From Prostheceraeus crozeri (taxonomy: Eukaryota > Platyhelminthes > Polycladida > Euryleptidae), in assembly GCA_907163375.1 (NCBI GenBank), contig CAJQUW010011022.1:1-64000 (forward strand): 64,000 nt of DNA, given 5' to 3'. The position numbers and the translations under genes were made by a program. Below the pieces are notes generated by a model, which made no database searches, was not told the DNA's origin, and saw nothing but the letters and a program-made list of their open reading frames with translations. How positions within the stretch are numbered: position 1 is the first letter of the stretch; the number at the start of each line of letters is the position of its first letter. Positions 44,356-56,050 of this stretch are shown here, piece by piece.

Positions 44356-47291
44356 TAACAACCCTGTTCGACCAGTGGTGACTAGAGCTGGAACCGGGCC
44401 GGTTTTTGCAGCACTGAGGTGCATATCCTCAGCCCTGCCCGCAGCCCGGTCAGCAAAATAATTAACTACACTTGATCATCCGTAATGGAAATACCAATTG
44501 CGTTTGTCGAATGTAACCGCTTAATCAATCAATAAGACTGATAAATTATTGATTGAATGACTGCTTGTATCTTTTTTGGCTTGTTGGTTCAACTGATTTT
44601 GCTACAGAGTAAGAAGATGAAATGCGAGAAATATGTACAATTTCTTCCAATGTTGTATCTCATTTGATTTGTGATCTTATTCAAATTAAAGTCAAATAGT
44701 GTTTATTTAAGCAATAAATACAGAAATACAGAGAAAAACACCAAAGTGACACTAATATTTATGTCTTCTTATTGCCAAGAATTACGTTAATAAATCGTCA
44801 CATGAATTGATATAGTGAATTCAATCGATTGCGTCAGGCCTAAACTGCTAAACTAAGAACTCTTATGACTAAGAATCACAAAAGCCTATCAGGTGGCTCA
44901 GCTACAGCAAAAATGCGACAGGGGTGCGGATAGCCCTTCATATTATTAATTAATTGATGAACATACAAGCCGCTATTAATTTAAGACAGTATATATACCT
45001 CGGCCCGAATTCTTAATATGTCAGGACCGGGCATAATAAGTCATTCTTATCAGCCGTCCAAATGCTTCCATAATATCTCGGGTATTTAGTAAAGCTTTTA
45101 GTTATTTTAGTTTCATAGATGCAACATGCACGTAAATACAAGCTTTATTAAAGATATATTTCTTAAGTTTTAGAATATGTTGAAAAATAAACCGCCACTC
45201 AAAAGAGGGGATGAAGTAGTTGAAATTGTCAATTGAAAGTTTTACGGTTAATTATGAAAAGCATGATTATGACTATGGATAATGGGTGACTAGGAAAATC
45301 AATTTGTGAAAGTCTTTCCGGATGTATTTTTGTGGACCAATGCGTTTCCCATGCGCTAGTTTCCACTAGTATAGAACGACACATGAAATATATTTATCAC
45401 TGCCGAAATTGCTAGCTTTGAGATGAGCGAATGCTAGGCTACCAAGAAAGTCATGCGGTCAACCCGCTTCACACCATGCGGTGAACGAGGAAATTTTCGT
45501 GAATACTTTAATGTTGCTACTCACACTTATTTCAATTTAAGTGTGTACTGTGTAGTGCTCTGATTTAAAAACTCACCAGATAAAAAATAACCTGTCGCAA
45601 GTTGATAAAACATCTGACAAATCATAGCAAAATAATCGCGGCTACTATTTTGGCATGTTTTGCATTCAAATGAGCGAGTTTCGTATTTCACCCTAAATTA
45701 TTTAACCACTTAAGACTTGCAACGATTGTCTTCATATGTTGCAACTTCAATGACTATTGATATTCTAGCGATGAAGTGGAGCGGAGTCGCGAAAGACTAG
45801 TGACTGAAGACTTCCCCGTTTACAATACATGTATTCTGCAACTATATCGCTAATTATTAGACAGCGACAATTTAGGTCAATCACCTAAAATATATCTTTT
45901 ACCTAAATTCCGGATATTTTGTAAAGGCACCTTAATATTGTCATTACGACTAAAACTTGCAATTTGATTAACTCATTTACTCATATTGGAAAACATTGAG
46001 AAAATCGTGATAACGAATTACATTTATAATCGGAGTAATGAAGACATTGATGAGTGATTCCTGGCAGTGCCACATGTTTCTGGTCACAGTTTCTCATTAT
46101 TTTATATACATTTTTAGAGTTTATATTGCATTTGAAATACGAGTAATTTTGATCTGTTTGACACATACACAACTGTACACTTTAATTGTCAATACACAAT
46201 TTGAAGCATATATACTTAGTTGTTAATGTATGAAATGTGCAATTGTTTCAGCTTAAAATAAAATCATTCTGAATCGCGAGTTAATCTAGGACTTTTCTCA
46301 ATTTCTTTTTTAACTTATACGTAGATTATTGTCGCAGTATTTGTTTTCAAATTAGTTGCCGAAAAAAAGCACAATTCATGAAAATAAACAAAAAAACACC
46401 ATTGCTCTCAATGAATCTACATATGTCAATGGATTTTTGATTCATTTACAACATAAATTTGTAAAATTATTCACATAAAAAACATAAAATGACAAAAATA
46501 TTCACCAAAGATGTCAGTGTCTAGTAATTATGCTAACATCTTGAATCGCATACCGACCCTCCCTTCGCTCTTTATCCCACCTAATTCTGATGATATTCAT
46601 TGCATTCGTAGAGACTGTCTGGACACATTCCTGTACATTCCATCAGGGTGATGCTAAGTCATCGCTGTGATACGTGAACGATTAATTCACATTCTAGAAA
46701 TCGTTTCACGTCAAAATAGATTCTCATTCATCATTCCAGCTTCCTCACATTGTGTTCACTGCGCATCAGTCACACGCAACCATGCATCAGACTCAGCTCG
46801 CAGACGTCTTTTCCAGATTAATTTCCACATCTTTCGCGGACATGTGAATGCTCTGCGCGCCTACTGAAGTCATATTTGTTTTCTAACATCATTTTGAATT
46901 TCGTCCACTGGCGTCAATCAAGGGGTGGTCGGTGGGACTTTGTAACGGCGAACCATGCAATCTGAGACACATCCTTCACTAGCAGAACGACGTATGCCAG
47001 CAGCAGCCGTCAAAAATGATTTACATTTCCGACTGAGAGTTGTAGAATTTGACCCTCCTGTCCCGGCCAGCTACGCCAGTTCTATTTCTGATGCTGCAAT
47101 CCATGTCAAATCAGCTGTAACAACGCGTAGACGATGTCGCCGACATTAGTGGCTCTGTCCGAGTAGTAAATAATTAAATTTCCATCCTTTCGACGTATTT
47201 GAAATGTTGAATTCAAAGTTAAAAGGTCAATTGGACCTTCCAATTAACATCATTATAGTCTGGAATAATTAATGGTTGATTTGCCTGATTT
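44356..47291. other. Long gene-less stretch
   Basis: AT-rich with no frame above about 66 codons. CTAGAGCTGGAACCGGGCCGG near 44373 looks like one hAT-type end; its partner was not found. Confidence 0.4.
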
Positions 47292-47465
47292 GTGGTCTCC
47301 GTGGCACAGTGGTTAAGTGCTTGACATAGCGATCTTTGGGTCCAGTGGTCGAGCCCCGTCAGTATTATTGGAAATCGGCAGGAAGGGCATCCGGACTGAA
47401 CGAACACAATATTCCAGATAAAAGTATGACTGTCCATGTGTCCTGTATGGAGGCTAGTGACGTTA
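47292..47465 (+). mobile_element. SINE family A copy
   Basis: Near full length: GTGGTCTCCGTGGCACAGTG, GGTTAAGTGC, box B-like GGTCGAGCCCC, GGCAGGAAGGGCATCCGG and tail CTAGTGACGTT. Confidence 0.85.
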
Positions 47466-48967
47466 ATCCTCAGACGTTGATTTGCTGGTCTATCAACTTT
47501 AAAGTCAAAAATAAGAATGAGGAATTTGGCGTGTTTCTATCTGAAGACAGAAAGCCACTGTGCATAGAAATACACATTGAGAACGGAATTATAGCACTGA
47601 ATTCCAACCTCTATTGAAATGCATTAATACTGCCACAAAAGCATGGGTAGCTCGATTTTAACATTGATTTCAGTACGCGACAGATTCATCCAGCCACGGA
47701 ACAGGGAAAAGACGCAAAGCGAGGAAGAAGAAAAAGAAGGCGACTGTCTTCCATCTCATACTGTCATGAATATTTATGGCAAAGTAACAATCATAAAACT
47801 GGAGAATTGATTATTCAAACCAAAGTGGGAGCCGGGGCTGGATGTTTGCAGAAACGAATGGGCCGGGCAATTCTTTTACACAGTATTGATACACAGTGGG
47901 GCCTCGCAACCATGCCTATCATGACGGACGCTAATATCATTAGACACTGCTACCCTCAGGCAAATACTCGTCAATCGCGACTAGAAATTCCCTTCCTTAC
48001 TCAAATAAAATCAGTCTACGCTTTAAAACTACATGACTATGACACTCTCACTTTTTGTAACACCCGAGGACAAACCCATACTCTAGCGGAGCGATCTTCT
48101 TACTCAGGCAATTCCTGACATAGTGAGAGCGGTGGTATGGTAGCTCCCCAGGGCATTTTCAAAAGCGTGGAATTCTAACTCCTTCAGTGAACGAATGATC
48201 AAGTTTCGACATACGTTCTTTTGAATTTTTAGGCCAATTTCTTGTATTATTTAAAATAATGAGCTTGGTTAGCTGCCCTACTGCATTTAATGAGGGCTGA
48301 TTTCGCAATCTGCTAGGTTTGATAATGTTTGATTTTTTTCTCATTTTACATTTTATGGCGGCCGAACACAGGAGAAAATCTCATGTTTTTGAAAAACACC
48401 AATTCCTCTCTTAAATTCTACTCAGCAAATAAAAGTAAAAGAACAGTAATTTACAGCAAGTCCCGCCGCCTCGAGCTCTTTGCTCTTGGTCAAGGGAAGG
48501 AGTACTATTTCTCATTGCCTCTCAGAGGGTGTAACAAGTTGATGTCGAAGGGGCATCATGAATCAGCCGAATCATGAACTTTTGGGATAATCAACAATGT
48601 TCTCCGAGTTTCGTCTCATCTCGCATGCCTAGATCATGCTGTGTCATGTGTCCCATCAGCCAGTGTCATATGTCTCGTCAGCGAGTGTCCCCTCCTCCAA
48701 GGTAAGGTGGGGGTCAATCCTTAGGAATTGCTGCCCCCCGTCCCCCCCCCAAGAATGCTGTTCACCTTGTGTGAGTATTCTTCATGGCAGGTGCCGTAGC
48801 GACCCCTTGATATCAGTGGCCATCTCCTCCTCGGGTATGTCAGCAGTTGGCATTTTTTTTACAGAATTTTCACCCCCAGCAGGTCTATATGAACGAGGTC
48901 AAGGGTTGCTCAGCGGAAAATGAATTATATCATTTCAAATTTATGAAAGCAAAATAACAGATCCCCA
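47466..48967. other. Gene-less stretch
   Basis: Frames up to 103 codons without recognised family. A C-run lies at about 48737-48752; see 37886-38883 for a weak match to 48755-48850. Confidence 0.35.
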
Positions 48968-49480
48968 TCAGAAACCTGTTCGCACGTCTCTTGAAAACAT
49001 CAAGATCGCACTGGTCTGGAAAGTAGTCTCGGGAAGCCGATTCTGAAGCTGTGCCGAGCGAACAAAATAGTTTTTCGAGCGACTCCCCGTACGTGTGCGT
49101 TCTAAGTTGACGTTACAGCACGCAAGTGCATTAGCTGTCCGTGTGCCTCTGGACAGGACCCTAGGTTTGGGTACGCACTCAATTACTGCAGAACTGCTTC
49201 TACCAAAAAAGCATCTGTAGAAGAAACTGAGTGAAGCAACATCCCGTCTGACGGAGAGCGGCTGCAACTTGTTAGCAAGTGTTACACTCATAAGATTCTT
49301 AACACTTTTCTCAACCCGCTCGAGGAGGTTCAGTTGCGCTTGTGGGGCGCCGGCTCAGAGATGCCAAGAATACTCCATCAGAGGACGAATAGTGGATAGA
49401 TAGCAGACAGTAGTCTGTGGTTGACTTGCTGGCTGGATGTGTCACTTCGTATTCATCGACGCGAAGCCAACTATCGGCTG
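48968..49480 (-). pseudogene. 3'-end fragment of a LINE ORF2
   Basis: The minus frame 49291-48968 has the typical C-terminal order of a non-LTR reverse transcriptase: LSVRRDVASLSFFYRCFFG, TRTANALAC, RSKNYFVRSAQLQNRLPET and a final FSRDV. Upstream sequence to about 49480 shows the preceding part in broken frames. Same family as 24725-25060. Confidence 0.75.
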
Positions 49481-50035
49481 CACGGAGTTAGGTGCATCAG
49501 CAATTTCACTTATTGGTGACTGACCGTTGGCAGTCTTCGGTTGAGCTGCAGTCAGTAGCCGTGTTCTGGATTACAAGCAATATCTGCAAAGATCGCAGGA
49601 GAACGTTCATCATTGAATGATAACGATCTTGAATCTGAGCAGAGAGTCACAGATCGACTATTCAATGTCGATTATCAACTCAAATCATTGACTAACATGC
49701 TTCAATCGCTTTGACTTCACAGTTTCCGCAACAGTTAAATAATGACAGCACTGCTTTAGTGTTTGCCTTTTAACGGCTAATGCATTCCGTGGCGCGGCGG
49801 CGTCAAACCTGACCTACTGCCTCGAAACACCGAGAGACAGCGCGATGGAAGAGTAAACAGAGAATCAAGCAGCCGACTGAGGCGGCAAGCAGCAAGGCAA
49901 ATTAGTCACCAATTAGGCAACAGCGCTCGAATTTCCAGTGTTATCATGTCTATGTTAGGCTAAGGAATTCTTTTGCAAGTTGAGATTTGTACGTCAGTTC
50001 TAAGGCGTGTACAAGGGATGGACAAGAGGACCATG
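49481..50035. other. Gene-less stretch
   Basis: Nothing recognised. Confidence 0.35.
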
Positions 50036-50323
50036 GCCAGGGGTTATCAAAAATCAATTGCAATTGATTCTAGACAAGCTATCAATTAAACTTAATTACA
50101 GCAGGAAACGATCAATTATGTGCAATTATTTCTAAATGATTATAAAATATTATTGCAATATATGTAAATAAATCCCTTAAGGTGGGATGCTTTTCCTCCG
50201 ATATTGAGTGGCGCAAATAAATCACTCAATTGACTACATTTCCCACTACAACACAAATAAATCAATTAATTGCAATTATTGACCGACTCCTATTTAATAA
50301 TTGCAATGACGATCACCCCTGGC
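50036..50323. mobile_element. MITE-like element, about 288 bp
   Basis: Inverted ends GCCAGGGGT, followed on both sides by AT-rich DNA full of AATTGCAATTA words. CATG flanks each end, but this word can pair with the element end itself, so a 4-base target duplication is uncertain. Confidence 0.65.
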
Positions 50324-50389
50324 CATGTTCACATCGTATACGACTGTTAATCACATGAACGTATAGGCCCATAGAATCAATGCCCTAGA

Positions 50390-50710
50390 TCACTTATCTA
50401 CTAAGTTATCGTTGTTGTTGTTGTTTTGGCCTGTTCGGTGTGAAGACACATTGACGTCAGTCGCTAGAGACGACCGATTGCCCTCAAATAGTTCAGCAAC
50501 TGGGTGGCGGAAATTTGGCTGGGGTCCGGGTGAATGGTATGGAAACTGGCATAACGCTGCACATCCTATCTTGAACACTTGATAAGGTTGTGCTCTGGGC
50601 TTTCTTCATCTTCGCCACATTCATCGCAGATTGCCTCCTCTGCTAAGCCGATACGATGGCGATACTTCTTGAGAAGAAGAGAATGCCCTATCCTGTATCT
50701 TGCAATAAGT
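50390..50710 (-). pseudogene. Fragment of a LINE ORF2 C-terminus (post-RNase H Cys/His region)
   Basis: The minus translation in shifting frames gives ARYRIGHSLLLKKYRHRIG, AICDECGEDEESPEHNL, the C..C....E.H signature found after the RNase H domain in Jockey/R1-type elements. A short (GTT)n run lies at its end near 50410. Confidence 0.65.
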
Positions 50711-52105
50711 TATCGTAATAGGCTATAACTTACATAATAGACAGCTTGCATGAAAAGCTTCTATCATCGTCAATATACTCACGACAGTAGCTTATACGAG
50801 TAGGTCATGGACAGCTTGCGCCACCCTGAGTCCTTATCATTAATATAAAAAATTTTATTTTTGCTCAACTTCGAGGTCAAAACAGTTTGTTATGTTGTTT
50901 TCAAATTAAGTTATAGGCTACAAATGCTTATCACATAGGCGTATATGCACATGTCCCATTGGTCTATAGCACACGATCTGATGAAGTTACATCTTCTATA
51001 TTCTTTTTTCATTTGAGAAACGCTTAAACAGTCATATAAGCTACTAATAATAGCTATAGCTATCTTTACACGGTGTACGTTGCTGCATAATGAATGCTAT
51101 TATATACTATATAACCGTTATTAACCACAATCACTGAGTGCGTTAACCGTAACCGACACAAACCGCTAAAACTTTAACCGTGGCCGACCGTTAACTGTGG
51201 TTATAGCGATAAACCGCAACCACGGTTATAACCGCTTATCACTAGTGTACGATTCCAACCTAAAAATTGCGAGTGCGATATGAACTCTTCAAAGTTCGTG
51301 TCACTTTTATCGGGTTATTAAAGAAGCAAATAGTCGCTCAATTTGAATACCCTTCCCATCGCTATGAGCCATACTCTCTAACATATCTTACTAGTTCTCT
51401 CAATACATGAGGCACCTACTTTAATTGTCTACTGCAATGATGTAAAAAATAAAGCAATACTCAATTCACCACATTTATATTCCAAGTTAAATTTGCATTT
51501 TGCGTCCTCTGTTGTCATTAAATGGGTCAGTAGATACTTGGGGATGCACGCTGTGACAGAGATGACAATTAGGCAAAATTCAGGTTAACAATCTATCAGA
51601 GTATTCTCGAAAACTGGCATGAAAGTGCCATCAATGCAAACGTTACATCACAACTGGCATTGTTCTCAGACGAAAAACGGCAATTGAAAATCGAGACAAT
51701 TCGATGCGCACCGACTTCTCTCAGACAATTTGGTTACATTAGTTAAAAGTCATTTCAATATGATAATTGACGACTCCGCTGTGGCAACTAGATGGCGGCA
51801 AAATGATCATTTTGAGATGGAATATAACTTCAATCAAAACTCATCTCCAGACAGCCATTTTCACATGTCAAAGATTTTCTCATCTAATGTTACACAGATT
51901 GAATACAGAACCGTGAAACAAAAGCTATTGGATGAACACAAATATTTCTCATCAAAATTGTGGATTCTTCTACACTTCCTTTACGAAGGCGACATCAAAA
52001 AATTGCTACACTTTTTTAACGTGGAAATAATTGAACAACAGTAGGAGTAGATACAACGACATTGCAGATCATTTCCAATGAAATTTCTATAGGCCTACAT
52101 GATAC
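50711..52105. other. Gene-less stretch with one transposon-like end
   Basis: At 51110-51252 TAACCG/CGGTTA words accumulate and stop at ACTAG; this resembles a hAT end with subterminal repeats, without a matching left end. A 104-codon frame at 51730-52044 is unsupported. Confidence 0.4.
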
Positions 52106-52260
52106 TAGTCTTCGTGACACAGCGGTTAAATGCTTGTCCTAGCGATCTTTGGTCCAGAGGTCGAGGCCTGAAAGTGTCACTGGAATACGGCAGGAAGGGT
52201 ATCCGGATACCGCATCGCTCCAAAAAAAATACAATGACCATGTCAGCACCGCCCGAGATG
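52106..52260 (+). mobile_element. SINE family A copy
   Basis: CTTCGTGACACAGCGGTTAA head, GGTCCAGAGGTCGAGGCC box B-like, GGCAGGAAGGGTATCCGG, then truncated tail. Confidence 0.82.
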
Positions 52261-53880
52261 ATCGCCAACGCTTTATTTTTTATACTAATAAGTATTTTCA
52301 AGCGCTAAGTTGACTTAAATCTACGAAAATAATTGCTCCGTCGATAAAATTTCAAACTCAAAAGAGGGAAAACAAAACTGCCACAAAATCATCTATTTTC
52401 ACTACATTTCAGAACGCCCACACTTCGTCAGACTTGAGTTGCTAGTATTTATGTTAGTTAATACGTTCCTCACATCACAATAATATTCATGAGGATGCAA
52501 TACGTAGAAATGTTTGGAAATTAGTGGCACCTATGTCCATAACTTATATTTTTATACATAACAACATAAGCAATGCAATGATGAAATAATTCTCTTTCAT
52601 TCTATTGAAAGGCTAATTAAATATTTAACAGGAAATCCAGAGCGATTCCCTTGCTAAAAACTTCAAGGACGGTTTAGGGGTTACCCAGGTTTGGATCAGA
52701 GCTTTTAGGAAGTTGTGTTCTTGTTCAATTATAAGGCAATATCCTCGAAAATAAAAAAATATCACAATTCTAGATAGCGTATAGTACGATTTGAATCCAG
52801 ACAGATATACGTATGATGACGGATATTCCGAAACGAAGTAAATGATGGCTGACATGAGCGCATGTGGCTACATTATCCGTTATTTTTGATTCTGCAATGC
52901 GCCATATAATATCTATTTTCTATTGCGCCCGTCAACAAGATACCACTTAGTCTAATTGGAGTTGTCAGTGCCTGGGCCAATAATGTATACGTTGATGTTA
53001 CATAAATCATTGTTGTCCTGATTGAGATGTTGGAAAAGAAATATGTGATTTGTGAGATCTTTTTCACATTAAAATTGTGCTATACTTGCCAAATTTTATG
53101 AAATCTTTATCTCTTACTCCCCAATAATTAACCGCTGGTCAGAGAAATGCGTCTCACGCCATGCATTCAAAACAATCCACATCTAGGTTTTCCACATTCT
53201 ACATCAATAAACACTTAGCATGTTTCTAACATGTTCTTTTTTCTTAACTATGAATGGTCAATGCATCTTCATAACTATCTTCAGTATTGATCTCGAAGGT
53301 AATATCAGCTAAATTGGTTGTAAAAGTGCAACTAAATGTTATTTAATTTTCATAATTACTTTATTCCACTTCAATGTTACAGATTTATGATCTCCGATTT
53401 CTAATATGCATTGTAGAAATCGATAGTGAAGTTCGTCGTTGGTAGAATCAACGAATAGCCAGTTTGAAATAGCAAATACAAGAAAATATGAAAACATTTG
53501 TCTCCTTACATGTCTCAATGTGTGTAAACCGGCTGCAAGCAATAATGGATTACATAAACGCTGCCAATGTTTGCAAAATTGCTAACAACTGGCTCTCTTT
53601 CCTCAACATTGGTCTCAACGACAGAAAAAATACATATGTAATACACTCGTTTTAAAGTTAGTCGCGAACAATGCGAGCTGTTTGTAATAATAAATAACTG
53701 AAGTAACGTCTGTCTGAACTTAGCTATATGCAGAAAGGTTTGAATAGCAAATCTGTTTTCTACGTAGATTTCGAGATCAAATGCCCCTAGGTGAACTTCA
53801 GTTTGCCATATGTGGATCAAGAAAAACAGTGCATATTAACACTGAGCATTAATCCACACCACCATGAGCTAAGTAAGATT
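52261..53880. other. Gene-less stretch
   Basis: AT-rich DNA, no recognised feature. Confidence 0.4.
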
Positions 53881-54085
53881 GTGGTGTCCGTGGTACAGTG
53901 GGTGAGTGCTTCGCCTAGCGATCTTTTGGTCCGGAGGTTTCATTGGAAGTTTCCGAAAGTTTCATTGGAAGTCAGCAGGAAGGGCATCCGGAATGAAAGT
54001 TCTACAACGCTCCGGAGAAGTCTGACTATGTCAGCACCGTCCAAGCCCCAAATATGGGAAGTAGTGACGTTGAAGCTTCAATTCA
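53881..54085 (+). mobile_element. SINE family A copy with internal duplication
   Basis: GTGGTGTCCGTGGTACAGTG head and full body to GTAGTGACGTTGAAGCTTC. The segment AGTTTCATTGGAAGT near 53940-53970 is duplicated in tandem, and the box B is damaged. Confidence 0.83.
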
Positions 54086-55844
54086 ATAAGCTAAGTGAAA
54101 TTGGAATTTTTCATGCATGTATTTTATTTTGTACTGCACACAAACAAGTTATTTCCCATGTCAGCATCAACATTAACTCATTAAGGATGATAAATTATGC
54201 TTGAAAAATTTCGATACCACAAGAAGTATCACAAACGGTCGAATTTTGCCATGCTACAATGAAAAATAGCTTTCGATAGTCGCTTATATGTATTCCAGAA
54301 TGCAAATTCAGACTGGACGAAGGTCAGTATGTCTATCATTTGAGATGGTCCGACAAAAAGACGTGATAGCAAGGCAAGATAAAATGAAGAACTCAGACAG
54401 AGATCTGGCTTTATTATAGTGGGAACCAGTATATCCAATCGCCTTTTCCGATTATATTCAATTTAAGGATTTACATTGGGAATTTTTGATCCGATCTTGT
54501 ATTATTTATAAACAGCAGTTTTATGCCGCTGCTTTTCTGGAAGCTCTTTGGGGCGAAGGCGTCAACCAACTTCATAGAAAATACACTTTAGAAAGACTTT
54601 TGAGGCACATTGCTGCCCTGTAAAGGCCAGAGCCCTAAGTGCGACGAGTCTCTAATGTTAAAAGTTGCTTTCCGTGGTACATGAGAAAATACAGCGTGGA
54701 TGCGGTGTAATAAAGCAAGTGCCAGAAACATGGTACTTCGATACCTCTTGAAGAAGAAAACCTCCTGTGCGCCGATATAAAAAAGTACCTCACAGATTGG
54801 AGAATATCTACACCTCATACAGATCTTCATTCATCGAGAAACTATCCACAAATCATCAACAGAGACATCAGCGAAAACCCCAACCCAATTCAGTTTATTA
54901 CTCGACGTTTTTCTTACAATAAAGCCCAAGACGGAAACATGTGGACGAAGAAAGTAATGAATAACAGGTGGAAGGAATCACAAAAGAAATTCCGACTTTT
55001 ATAGTTCGGATGTATTAGATAAACTTCGTCTTATCTTTGTTTGAAGAAGATCCCTCAACTTCAATGCGAGTTGCTGCTAATACTGGCGAATTGCCAATTG
55101 ATGTTCGCTCTTCCCGCTCACCGATTTATCAATGTCAATTTGGTAGGATATTCCTAACACTGTGATGTCTGCCGAAATTACATCACTCTCCCAACTTCTT
55201 TGTTCTCCTTCATGCTATTGAGTCGATAATGATTAAACTCGTAAGTTCGTGACTTTATTCCGATGAAAAAAGGAAAATTTCCGACCTTCGAAAACAGGAA
55301 AATTCCTTTGACTTCGCTCGATAGTAATCAGTTTTATCTTCTTTTTCACCGCTTTCTAATCCCGCTCAAGGCACGAATCTATACAGTGAACTAGAGTGGG
55401 ACACCATTCTCACAATGACGAATCTCAAATTCAGAGTCATTGACCCTTCCTGTGAGAGCGGTGGTACCTGTCAAAGTAGACACCCCGAGGCTTAAGGTGG
55501 CTCGGGAGAGGACACCGATTTCTGCATACAGTTTGATAGAAAATAGATGTCTAAGAAATGAAGAATGACCCTTTAGTTGTCGGTTCCTAGTTCCTAATGT
55601 TAAAATGTACAACCTCTCCAGGAAAGTCATGCATCCTGGACGTCTGGTCTATAGGCCTACTATTCCTTTATGAAAGTTTCCGCTCAATTTTTCAATATTG
55701 CCTAATCCACGAGTCAAATGACGTGCTTTAAATTGCGGCTATTAACCTATGATATGGTTTAAAATCCAGACAAAATGCCTTCTCAAGATCGGCAACCTTC
55801 TAGCCAAGTTGAGAAGGTCCTCTGGGCGTCTACTCTATTACGCT
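54086..55844. other. Gene-less stretch
   Basis: Only short frames; nothing recognised. Confidence 0.4.
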
Positions 55845-56050
55845 GTGTTTGCTCTGCGTCCGGGAGACCTTGGTTCAAATCTTGGTCGGGTCAAACCTAA
55901 GACTTTTTAAAAAAAGTAAACTCTCCGTTCTTACCAAACACTCGGCACAAAAAGAATGAGAGTGGAATAAACAACAACTCGGCCACATGGCAGAAAGGCT
56001 CCGAGCCTTATGTGTTTCCGAGTATAAACAAGGTTCATTTATTTATTTCC
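55845..56050 (+). mobile_element. SINE-like family C copy
   Basis: Box B-like GGTTCAAATCTTGG, shared body with 34030-34190, and an ATTTATTTATTT-type 3' end. Confidence 0.75.

Noticed and set aside
44373-44400. hAT-like end TAGAGCTGGAACCGGGCC
   Set aside because: No partner end found; kept only as a note.
51110-51252. Transposon end with TAACCG subterminal words
   Set aside because: Left end not found, so the element cannot be delimited.
51730-52044. 104-codon frame
   Set aside because: Looks mildly protein-like but has no recognisable family, promoter or splice context.
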